Shown here: positions 19,638 through 31,600 of the stretch, piece after piece
Numbering within the stretch: position 1 is the first letter of the stretch
Layout of the letters: the number at the start of each line of letters is the position of its first letter
Assembly (NCBI GenBank): GCA_002633005.1
Contig: NMRA01000208.1
Coordinates: forward strand, 411,606 to 475,605
Source: Phoronis australis
Lineage: Eukaryota > Phoronida > Phoronidae
Direction: 5' to 3'
Length of the DNA: 64,000 nt
The notes under the pieces: generated by a model
What the model was told of the DNA's origin: nothing
Database searches by the model: none
The model's input: the letters and a program-made list of their open reading frames with translations, nothing else
Translations under genes and position numbers: made by a program

Positions 19638-22600
19638 ATGGCTACCGAACTGCAGAGCAACTTGATATCGGTGAGTACATTAAAAAATAACTTCCCTTGC
19701 ACACTTATCGTTTATAAAGCAAGCGAATTTATTTGTTTGCTCTCATATGCTGGGCGTAGTTGAAAATATGAAAAATAGTTCTTTAGACTTGGTAGAAACC
19801 ATATGATTTTGAACTGCACAGATTGACCATTCACTGAACTGTTGAAGTAGGGCAAGTAGGCCTAATGAAGTTCTATTCTGAACCCGGCCGTGTAATCGTT
19901 TTTGGTACTGGTCGGATATATCAGTACCTGATTTAGAGAACCAGTGTCATCCATTAAACAATAGGCTGGTTATTCAATGGTGATTGATTGCCTGGTTCTG
20001 TAGATCAGGGACTGCTTTCCGACCAGCGATAGGTTTTAAATTTTGGAACCATGTCGAGCCCGCCTATACTGATACATGGGCAGCGCACCATAGTCATAGC
20101 CTAGGGGACTGGGGGGGGGGGCTATACCCCCACTTTTTTCAGTGCTGCGCCGCCAATGCTTTATTATACGGAGCCCGTGTTCTTTGACTTTTAAATTCGA
20201 GTCGAAATGCTTCTTCTACTCTAGGTCTCTAGGCAATTACATTGCATCCATGTATACCGCATGCATACACAGGTTATAGTACACCCTCTTAAACAGTTAT
20301 TCATCTCAAAATACAGCTAATAACATATCGAATGAAGTATGTAATTAATATGTATATATACATTGAGTTATATGATAAATTTATAAACACTTGCCACGAC
20401 TCTGAAGACAATTTAGCATGTGGAGAATTTCTCGCTTACACTGAGTCCCTAAGCCCCTGACAACTTTTATGATTCCTATTCAGCACATCCTTTTTATTGA
20501 TGTAGATCTGAACTAATGAAGTGGAAGGTAATAGCTAGCACTACTTTCTTAACAATGGTGGTCGTTATTACACTCAAATTGTTTTTCTTTGGCATTTGCA
20601 CACAGTTAAAGCCTGCAATATGGAGAGCACTTTTATCTTGGTACATTTTGAATATTACAAAAGAACTAAAAGTTTATTTGTATTGATCTTTACAAAATTA
20701 AGGGCCACTTCCCAAAGGAACGTTGGTTTTAAATATGTTTCATACCTGTTTTCATTACTTTGTTTTGATACTCCTGTTTACTTGTTTTTTTTTCTTACCG
20801 GTTAGGGTTGCTATCTTTTTTATTTTGTGTTTAACCAAAGCATCAAACCAACTTAGAAGTCAGTTAATTGTGAACCCATCTCTAAATTTTCCAGATTACT
20901 GCTACACCAAACATGTCACAGCAAACGAAACTCCGCTTACCTTTAGTTCAAGTTCAATTTTTATTAGAACTCAAATCATAAACTATATACAAATGTGCAA
21001 ATATAGTGATAGCCAAACTGAAGATTTGGAACCTCTGGACAATTTTGGTTGCAGTAACTACATAACTATTCTTGCTTTTCCTCAGTCATAAAAATGAAAT
21101 CACAGCTCTTGCCCACCGACCAACCTCGTCTGCTTGCACTGTCTCGTTAACTACAAAGCTAGCCAGGCCTTCATGCAGCGTCCGTCCTGGGCGTCCATTT
21201 GGACGCCCTAGCACTAATGTAGACGCCCTGGCAAGGACGCCCAATGTATCATTTGGACGCCCTGTCAATCAGAATTTCTCCAGTTTGGACACCCACATTG
21301 AAAGATTACTAAGACTCCCAGTTAATCAAAGCGGGAAGTTGGCCCTTTCAACTCAGAAAGAAATATACAAAGTATTTAAAATGTTGCAATATTCAAACTA
21401 TTTGGTAGACCTGTCAATCATTAGCACGTGGTTGGTTGCCAGAGTGTCTGCTTTCAATAGATTCACATGCCACTGCCATTCTGTACTTTATATAGGGACA
21501 TGGACCTTGCTTAACTCCAAACTGGTGTTTCAGAGCTGTAATTTCATGTACTTCATCTTTTTTTAAAAATACCAAAAGCAAAATAAATGTCATTATTTTA
21601 ATAATATGATGAGCCGCAAGAATATCCCCATTTAAAATGTTTGAGTTTTCGCCTGTTTCATGCTTTTCTATGTGCGTCTAAAATGGAGCAGCAGTGACAC
21701 CTGTTGTCAAAATATAAACCAACATCATCTGTGCATTTTTCTTTTGTTGGTAACTGTAGCTTTGATGACTCATTGTACAGAATATAAAGCTAGCGAAGTT
21801 GATATAATAAACTTTATAACAGAATTTGACTTGAGATGACCAAAAACAGTGCACTCATCATTCAACCAATATCTGTTATATCTGTAATACCCGTTTGGTA
21901 AGCTATTTGGCTGTTTTCGTAAATTTAAACATAAAAGTCTTGACCAACAGTATTTCAGTACTTAAAAAAGCCCAATACAAGGGAGCTGTTTTTGTAAACT
22001 TAGGTGTAACAGCCTTGTTCAACGCATTTTTTAATTGTAAAAAAACCTCACTGTGTGTGTTGGGGGGGGGGGTTACTGGTGAATGGGGTGGGGGGGTAAT
22101 GCGGCGTTGGAATCATGGACGCCCTGGAATATTAGGAACCCCATTTTGGACACCCTATGTTCGAAATCCTAGATGAAGCCCTGAAGCTAGCCATCTTAGT
22201 TATCTTCACAGGTGTTCCATTACAAATACAAGCTAATTATCGAAATTAGTGCATTTCCGCGAATAGCTGTTTTCCGGTTAGTGTACTACTCCTGGAGTAA
22301 TGTAGTTTGGCATGCACTGAGCCATAAGTGATGTTTTGAAAATTATTGACATCTAATTTAGTCACTGTGTGTTGTTTGTAGATGTTTCAATGTAGCTTAG
22401 TTGTATATTAAATAACCCACGTGATATTGTTAACTCTGATCAGCGTTTGTAAATCACCGAGTATATCAATACTCACAGTCGTTTATCCCTCAATCATACC
22501 CAATGTTTGTAGTTTTTAGCTTAATAGTTCATCGATTTTTAAAAATCAAAAACCAAACTTGGTTGTTTTTTTCCATCTGAATACAGCTGTGGTATTTGTT

Positions 22601-25600
22601 TTTAACGTTAACTGTTGGTTAATGCATTTTGAAAATTCGCCAGTATGTACAGGCAGAGGTGTTTACTACAGTTTATGGTCGGGTAATTACACTTAATTGG
22701 GTCTTGCTCGCACCGGACAATGCAGTCATCACAACTGAGTCCGACTCTGGCGCCGCGATCTCTTTGATCCCAGTACAAGCCGCTCACAAGGAAGAGCGGT
22801 GAAAAGTCACGCATATCTTTAGAAATGCGTGACTTTCGTGTAAGCGTATTATTCACGGCACGGTCAACATAATTTGAACATACTAATGAAAAGTTGTCAT
22901 GGTTCCCTCATTGACATTTTGAGGAAATTACATGAAATCGCGCCAATGCTGCTGATGAACAAAAAGTCTAAGGGACACAAATCTTACACTAGAAATTTCA
23001 CTGGATATTATTACCATGCTACATTTTGCATCGTTCACGGTCATACGCTTCAGTCAGTCTCATGTTGGCTCTTGTCTAACGTGTATGACATCCACTGAAA
23101 TACTTTATGGTTATCGCTCATGTTGAAAAAACAAGTGACCAAAAAAGTGGAGGTGGAATTCTTCACCAGTCATTCTCATTCTCATAGACATTGTCAAGTT
23201 GGTCTAGTGTCAGACAATTTCTCAAGAAACAAAACAGAACAAGCTATCTATATAATATATATATTACCTCTGAAACACACACACACACACAACACAAACT
23301 CATAATAATGATTGCCGATACGAGAATTGCTATAGTTCACAAGGGTCTCAGTGTCTCTTTATGGTCTTACACGTGCCACAACTTTGGCTTCTCAGCACCA
23401 TGCAGAGATTTTCACTGCTTGACAAATATTATGCCGCCCAGCTTGACCAGCCTCTTGCGGACAAATATTACGCTGCCCAGCTTGACCAGCCTCCTACACC
23501 CATGGTTCAGCTGCGTGGTGATAAAACTTAAGAGTCACGTGTTCCAAAGCGTTTTGACTGGTATATGAGCACCATGTGGTTCATTGAAATATAAAGTAAG
23601 AGCGTGGCAAAGCACAACTGCTCTCCGCTCAAACTATCGGTAGACTGCCCAGTAACACGTGTATACCAGCATAATCGTGACAGCTACCTGCACTTGCAAA
23701 ATGAGCATATTTGTATAACAATACAAAGGGGTTGGCTCTGCATAGACCAACTAACAACAGCAATCTCTTGATATTCAAATCATATACAAGTCAGACCAAA
23801 TTGTGACAGACATGGTAGAATTGAGTTGAACCAGAAGGGATTGCTGAAGAAATTAAGCAATTTTTTAGGTGACAATTTTAAGTGTAAAATGTATTTTTGA
23901 CAAGGTGAAAACCTCTTATTTGGCGACCGGATTTGAAATTAACACAGCGACGGATGGGGAGTGTTGTAGCCCTTTAGATATTCAACCGAGGGCTACGTGT
24001 TGCTCACTTCACTCTTGGCTTTGGAATGAGTGATGCAGAATCCACACTGTTTGTGTGTACACTCACACACACACCAGTGGTAACTCTACAATGAAATTAT
24101 TGATAATTTTCAGGTGTATACACATTTTACATGCATCATTACCCAGCTGTGTTTTGATGCTACTAGTACTTTCCATACAGTTTGCTGGCCACATAATTAC
24201 ATCAACTGGACACACTATAGTATGTATACCACACCTGTTTTGGCAGCCACACCACTCAGAGCATGTTTTAACAACACCCTGTTAGACAAAAGGTATTGCC
24301 ACCGCTCAGAGCATGTTTTAACAACACCCTGTTAGACAAAAGGTATTGCCACCGCTCAGAGCATGTTTTAACAACACCCTGTTAGACAAAAGGTATTGCC
24401 ACCGCTCAGAGCATGTTTTAACAACACCCTGTTAGACAAAAGATATTGCCACCGCTCAGAGCATGTTTTAGCAACACCCTGTTAGACAAAAGGTATTGCC
24501 ACATCTCGGCATGCATCTTTGAAAGTTCATTATTGTTCGTAAAACACGTGGCACATAAATGCAAGAAACATTGTGAAATGTAGCTCACGATCTGAGAGGC
24601 TAGTTGATCGAAGTTCCCTTGATGGGGTGCTGTTTAACTGCTTAATTGTTAGGAATAACTTCAATTGTAACATTTTGAAACATGGTAGATAATTGAGGAA
24701 TGCTTAACAATTACAGACCTGATTGATATCAGTAAAATTTCTTCAGTTTGGGACAGCATATGATGGATAAATTGCATTTTGTCAAGTTTCTCAACACAAA
24801 ATAACTTTTCAGGAGAAAATACTTTGCTTTAAGCTTGGTTTGTATAATCTAGCTATTACCCAACAGCATTTGTTAAAATTTTGAGCATTTGTAACAATGT
24901 GGTAAGCCTCTGAAAATATGTAAAATTCAGCAATTTTTGTATCGAATTGAAGAATTTTCACGGTAATTTGAAAACTGTTATCATCTGGAAAAGTCATTAA
25001 ACGGGAGATGTAATGTATAAATGTATACAAGGTATTTCATTTTCCTTTTCAGCTTCCCAAACTTCCAGGGAAAACCATGAATGGAAAGTTGCTACGACGG
25101 CCACGTGCAAACAAGAAAGTTAAAACAAACGATGATTCCACTCAAGAAAAGTCTGTTGATCCCACTAGTTTACTGACCCATTACCGTGAGAGAGGGGCGC
25201 AATATTCCCCCATAAATAGTATAGGTGCTCCATCATCTCCCCCTCCTTCAGAGATCTCATATGGGGTCCATCCAGATTTCCCGGAGTCTCCAAAAACTAA
25301 GCAAGTTTTACCAAAACCATTCATTACAAAAGACAACAAACGCTATGTTATTGATGAAAGCTTAATGCAACAACGCCATGTTCACCCTCAGACTCAAGGG
25401 GGACACAACTTGTTGCAGCCTCACAAACCTCGCGGCCCCGATGGCATGACGGTAACCATTCCGCCAAAGAAACACCAGGAAAGGACTGCAGACATGTTTG
25501 AGGAGGACCACCTGAGGTACTACTCCTCTCCTGAATTCACGTTGAAACATTTCATCATCCGCCTGTCAGAGGTTGAAAAGTTAGACATTGACAAGGTCCA

Positions 25601-28600
25601 ATCTGTGATGTATTCAAAGCAGAATTATAAGAAGCTAACCAGGCTGATTGCTGAACAGTGCCTTCATAAAAAGGATAATGTATTGAAAGTCAACAACATG
25701 GACTCTTCAAGTGAGTTGTTGCTGGGAGTGGGTTTGCATAAGGACAAATCTGTTGTGCTTGAGTACGGTAACATCTCGCCAATGTTGGACAAAACTGGTT
25801 GTCAAAATTGCACTTTTTTATTTTTCATGGGCGATATCTAACATTGTTGTGAATGCACACAATTTTTCAAAATATTGTCTGTCAGTAGCTGTGGTACACA
25901 ACTGGGATATGACAAAGCATCATTCTGGTAGTGTATAACATTTGTGAAAAAACTAGAAAATAAAATTTCACATGTCAGCCATATTGTGTCCTAGATTGGT
26001 GAGATTATACCGCTACTACCCTATTCCAATCATCTATTGGAAAGTGTAAGACAGTTCTTGGCAATTAAAATGCATTTGTTTTAAAAAATGAAATTAAAGA
26101 CGAATTTGCATACTTCTAACTATGCTAATGTATAGCAGGAACTAAATGACAATGCTATTTCAGCATGATCTGTGCTAAATAAAGTGCAATTGCAATTTCA
26201 TTGACAATTTGTAAACGTGAAATCAAAAGTTTTACAAATAGGTGACCTTTGCACTAATGACACACCTCGCGGGCTGACATAGCCTGCATCATGCAGTGTT
26301 ATTCCCCGGCAACTCGAAATGATAGTTACTGGACACGGTTGCGTGATTTGTAGCTGATCATTTTCACCACAAAACTTTTTCTTAAAAACATTTGGTGATT
26401 TGCAAACCACTTCATATTCATGTCGTTGCTATATGTTGTGTTTATATTAAGTAAGTTTGCCAAGCAGCACAGAGATAAGTAATTAGCTTGCAATTTCCAC
26501 TTTAAACTGATCAATGCTGAGCACTGCTATCTATGAAAGCCCTTATTTCATTCAAGAAGATAAGATTTTGATGTTCACTGTCTGTCAACAAACACAAGAT
26601 TTAAAGTTGACTCTTGATAAGTGATGGTCTACACTCCGAACCACTGTGATATACTGACCTCTTAATTTCTTAACTTTGTAGTTTTACCCTTTTAGTTAAA
26701 GTTGTAGATAACTACGACTAAATTTTAGGGGGAACAAAAAACAGCTTTAATTGGCTTACATGGTTATCTGAGGTTATTTTAACAATTTGCAGTCTGTGGA
26801 TCATTTTCACCAAAAACCTGTTATTAAAATCACTTACCACTGTTCAAGTTGCTTTATGCTCATATGCCATTATTATTGTAGTATGTTGTGGTTCTAACTC
26901 ATGGCCGAATAATCTCAAATAATTAGCCTGCAGATTCCACTTTAAAGTCCATATGCTGTAATTCCTCTGTTATTGCCAATAGCAACAAAATGCCTCATTT
27001 TGAATTGTAAAATTATTACCCTACTGTGAGCCACTTTCTCGTACAAGTTTTACTCATTCCACATGGATTTCCTGTGCCGAGAATGGTTTGTGCAAAACAG
27101 AGTCGAATGACATTTTACAAGTCAGGTCAAGTCTAAAAGTATTACACAAACCTCCCGTTTCAGCTCCGAATGACAGCAGGCCACAACTCCAGTTGTTAAA
27201 CATTTCCGTGGTCTTTTGGCTGGTATCACTCACACAGGTGGCTGCTGACTGCCAAGACTGTTGCTAAATCCAAATGGAATTATGATACCTTAATCTCCCG
27301 CAACATAACACATCTATTTTGGCTAATTTTTATTGTATGTCAGTCTGTAAAAATGATCCTAAACTAGATTTCTCTTAAGGAATCCAGTTCCAGAAACTAC
27401 AGTGTGTAAATGCTCACCAGTTTTTAGTTCTCGTAACAAAAATTCTATCCAAAAAGGTTCGACCTTTGATGATCAACAGGTTAATTTTGTGATCACAGCG
27501 ACTCGGTATCTATTGATGATGTACAGGCTGCTGTGAGACTAACAGGGTTTCTAATGAAATCAGTGTGTGACATTTTGTTATCTTTCAGCTATTACGCCAG
27601 TCTCCAGTCGTGTTCCGCAGAAACAGCTGCTGCTAGAGATGGCAGCACTTGTCAAGGAGCAGATGAAGACGTTGATGAACACCAATGTAAAGGCTGTGAT
27701 CAAATCCTTACCAAAGTACTCTCCAACTTATCCATTAGGTAAGCTGTTTCAGTGTTGTGCAACTTTAAGGTTTGAAAATTGTAGAGTTGTGCATGTTAGA
27801 TGATATAGTGTAACTGATACATGGCCAAGCATGAGTAAAATCTTCCTCTAGAATTCAACTGCTTTTGTTCTGTTATGCAAAAGGGAGACACATCAGTGGC
27901 TTGAATATCTCAATGTTCAAATGTCCAGGCTAAATCAATTGACTGACAAATTTTGCAAGAACTTCAAACTTGTAAAAGTATGCCCAATATACCCCAAAGA
28001 TTAGTTATATTTTTCTCTGAATTCTCTCTTGAAATTGAACGTCTTGCATGTAGCGATGGTTAGATAGATAGCTCAACATGTATCTCTGTTGACCTACTGT
28101 GTTTGCTAATGCAGGTGCTGCACCACACACAGAGATTGTGTTGTATGAAGAACCTACTGAAACATCAGTATACCGTGATATTGAGTCAGAGAAAGCTCAG
28201 TACATTAAAGTACCAAGGTAACACAGCGCAAAGTTATTGTTTAATTTCTAGGCTATTGGTTTGGAGCATTTCAGTTTCACAAACATTTATTGCCTCATGA
28301 AGTTCAAAATATTACAGTTTAGACTAACGTATTGAGAAATTAGCTGTTTGTAATCGTGTGGCATTAATAATTTAAAATTTTGTTTGAAATCGACTGTTAA
28401 CATTTAAATTTTATGAATCGTCGTTTTACGTAAGAATTTCCTGGAAATATTCAGGTTTAGATATGCATGACTGGATATAAGTGAGCAAATGCTTGAAAAG
28501 TCGAATATGAACAGAAAATTGGCCTCTCTCCTATCTCTCATACAAGTGCCGAGCACATGCTTGGCATTTTTTGGTCGCCATTTTTGATGAGCACGAATCC

Positions 28601-31600
28601 AGGAATACCAGTGGCAGATGTGCCATCGCTCGTATTTTCGTGCTGACGCTTTCACCTGTGTCGAGCACTGGATATATGTGTGCATACAGTCGCATTGCTC
28701 AACATTTATCTTTCCATTTTGAATCCCAATAATTTGTTTTCATTTCAGGGGTGTGTCCACAAAAGACAGGGGACTTGGTGGGGAGCAGGAGCCTGGGCAG
28801 ATGATTGAGTCACAGTTTGTGACCCCACGATCACAAGAAGAGGGGCCTGAAGACAAGATGACTAAGAAGTTTGAGACAGCCCTATCTCTGTTTCAGACCT
28901 CCAGTAGTAAACAGTTCCAAGGCACAGGCCGGTCATTCTCACCATTTTGTAAGTGTTTTCTCATGAATTTGTGGCACTCACTATTTGAGAATTTTATATA
29001 CCCCAATTTCTGACCTCTTGCTGCTATAAAATTCAGCTTTTGAATAGCCAAGGTTGAAAGTGATTTTCACACTTTAGACTGAACTTACAGTATACCATGA
29101 CCTGCATAAGCTGCGACATTTTTATGTCAAACCCAATATGTCTGTTGATTACTGCTTACCTACTAGGTGACCTTCCTGGTGTATAATTCAGAGTTGGCTT
29201 TAAAGGTTGCTAGGTTGTGCATTTTCTATTACCCATGTGAAGTATTGACTTATTCTCATGGAGTGCATTTACAAATAACTAGACCAAGTGATTTATCCGA
29301 GTGGTGCACACGTTTCAAAGTACACACAGCGCCTTTTACAATGCTTTGAGGATAGCCTCATCACATTGTTTCCTGAATTTGCTATGTATGACCTCTTTAT
29401 GGCGTTATTGAAACTTTTGTTATCCTGTGTTATTTCTTTTTCTCATTACTCACAATTTCACACTTTTTTCTAACCATCTTGTCTCAGATACCCACTATCC
29501 TGTGTTTGAACAGCCTGGTAAGACATTTCGCAGCGTCTGCTTTCATGTTTCCTGTTTCATCTTCATTAAGTATTGCTGTGTGGAAAGGGTTTGCTTTGTT
29601 GTGTTGGCAGCTTAATTCAGTTTGATAATTTGTTTAGTGCCTGGTAAAAGACTATTAGAAATACTTTTACATTGAGATAGATACAAATCAAAAGATGCAG
29701 TCATTCCTAATCACTAACTTATACCCTCCCTAGGAAATTCAAAGTAAAGTCTGAGTATTGAACATGTAATCTGTGGCTTGGTTTATGTACAGGGTGACCC
29801 AAGAACGTTACGTTTTATGTACAGGGTGACCCAAGAACGTTACGTTTTTGCTTCTTATGTATGATTATATTTCTAAACCAAATCACTTTCAAATTCTACG
29901 CATCTAAAATCACTGCAATTGAATTCCCCCCATCGGTACACAGCTATAGTGAGGAGATTGTGATCTTCACTGGTGTGTTGGTGCATGACGTTCGTGAACA
30001 ATCAGACAAAAATGCACCATTGTTTGCAAACTATGTTATTGATTAGATCTAGCATGTCTGTCAGCATTACTGGTAAACAATGCAACAACCACTTAGCATT
30101 GGAAGATTGTCATATTCTTTGCTAGTGTAAAAATCTGTGAAAAGCTGTTAAAACAAAAGAAACCCACCCAAAATTAGCATTTTTCTTGTATTGATGTGAC
30201 GTTCGAGTTCAGTGTAGCAGAAGTCCTGAAACCAAAAGTCATAAAACACCTGACCTGGGGGGTATTTTGTTCATGCAGGATTGCATATGATTATTACAGA
30301 GCTAGAAGGTTAACCCCCTCTCATCAGCATTCGTGGTTATGTACTTGGAGAGTATGGAATTTCTACAAAGTTACAAAACATTAAATTTGATTCAGTATTG
30401 TTTTATTGTTTGTTATTGCATTGTCTAAAGTTCATCAAGCTCCATCATTTTAATGCTAGTATACTCGCAGACAGTGAGCTATTGTTATTGATTACTTGAC
30501 TACATTTGTCCAAGACCATGTTGTTGATTTTTGCTACTTAGACTGTTTTCATGGACATGGTCTTTCAAATATCCGCATCACTAGAAATCAAGTGGATTCA
30601 AATTGAGACAGTGTACGGCCAGCTCAATGCCAGATCATTATTGTCTTTCTCCTGAAATATCTGTCCCAAAGTGCATCAGTTGTCACATTAGCTGTATGAA
30701 GGGGTGAACCTCAACCTGCTGTATGAAGGGGTGGCCCCAACCTGCGGCATGAAGGGATGGCCCCAACCTGCTGTATGAAGGGATGAGCCCCAACGTGCTA
30801 TATGAAGGGGTGGCCCCAACCTGTTGTATGAAGGGGTGGCCCCAACCTGCTGTATGAAGGGATGAGCCCCAACGTGCTATATGAAGGGGTGGCCCCAACC
30901 TGTTGTATGAAGGGATGAGCCCCAACCTGCTGTATGAAGGGGTGGCCCCAACCTGTTGTATGAAGGGGTGGCCCCAACCTGCTGTATGAAGGGGTGGCCC
31001 CAACCTGCTGTATGAAGGGATGAGCCCCAACGTGCTATATGAAGGGGTGGCCCCAACCTGCTGTATGAAGGGGTGAGCCCCAACCTGCTGCATGAAGGGG
31101 TGGCCCCAACCTGCTGTATGAAGGGGTGGCCCCAACCTGCTGTATGAAGGGGTGAGCCCCAACCTGTTGTATGAAGGGGTGAGCCCCAACCTGCTGTATG
31201 AAGGGGTGGCCCCAACCTGCTGTATGAAGGGGTGGCCCCAACCTGCTGTATGAAGAGGTGGCCCCAACCTGCTGTATGAAGGGGTGAGCCCTAACCTGCT
31301 GAAAGGACTGCTGATCCATTCTAACACCACTCTTTCTCCCAAAATCTCCAAAGCTTGTCAAGTATAACAGTCACAAAAGTGACCAATGCTGGATGCCAAT
31401 TATAGTTTCCTGGAACAACCGATGGGACAATAATGCCATGTTTCAATATGGCTGCCAATGAAAGCTTTCTGAAGTGCAAAGACCTCTGTAACACATAATT
31501 GGGAGACAGTGTTCTTCGTGTTAGGGCCCAGAAGTGCTTCTTGCAAAGTGGGATACACATAGAGCAAGTTTTAAGAAGGCAGTGAAGCAGTAAAAATTAA

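Larger units (their letters stand above)
19671..25052 (+). other. Intron 1 of the LRR gene (5.4 kb)
   Basis: Besides the hAT-type element (21164-22183), hairpins near 22.8 kb and a 50-bp minisatellite (24251-24500), it contains a G-run element near 20110, a 39-bp direct duplication at about 23420-23497, and CA-repeat tracts near 23275 and 24060. At about 24840-25000 lies an inverted relative of the TIR element found at 25766-26010. No additional exon was recognised. Confidence 0.6.

Noticed and set aside
19457-19702. Minus-strand 81-codon ORF over LRR exon 1, as a first exon of the hydrolase
   Set aside because: No peroxisomal motif or suitable donor was found, and composition does not support coding; it overlaps the plus-strand exon.
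24251-24500. CRISPR-like array
   Set aside because: Units are contiguous with no variable spacers, in a eukaryotic intron; the same applies to 40637-40828.
25711-25841. Extension of the LRR exon 2 frame to a stop at 25841
   Set aside because: A strong AAGTGAGT donor at 25710/25711 and exact phase continuity into 27589 show that this is intron; the extra sequence belongs to a TIR element.
29787-29848. Mariner element, from the ACAGGGTGACCCAAGAACG repeats
   Set aside because: The two copies are direct, not inverted, and no transposase or opposite terminus was found.
30683-31361. 222-codon minus-strand ORF rich in GWGHPFIQQ repeats
   Set aside because: It is the 26/27-bp minisatellite read through; the frame changes with unit length and there is no non-repeat domain.
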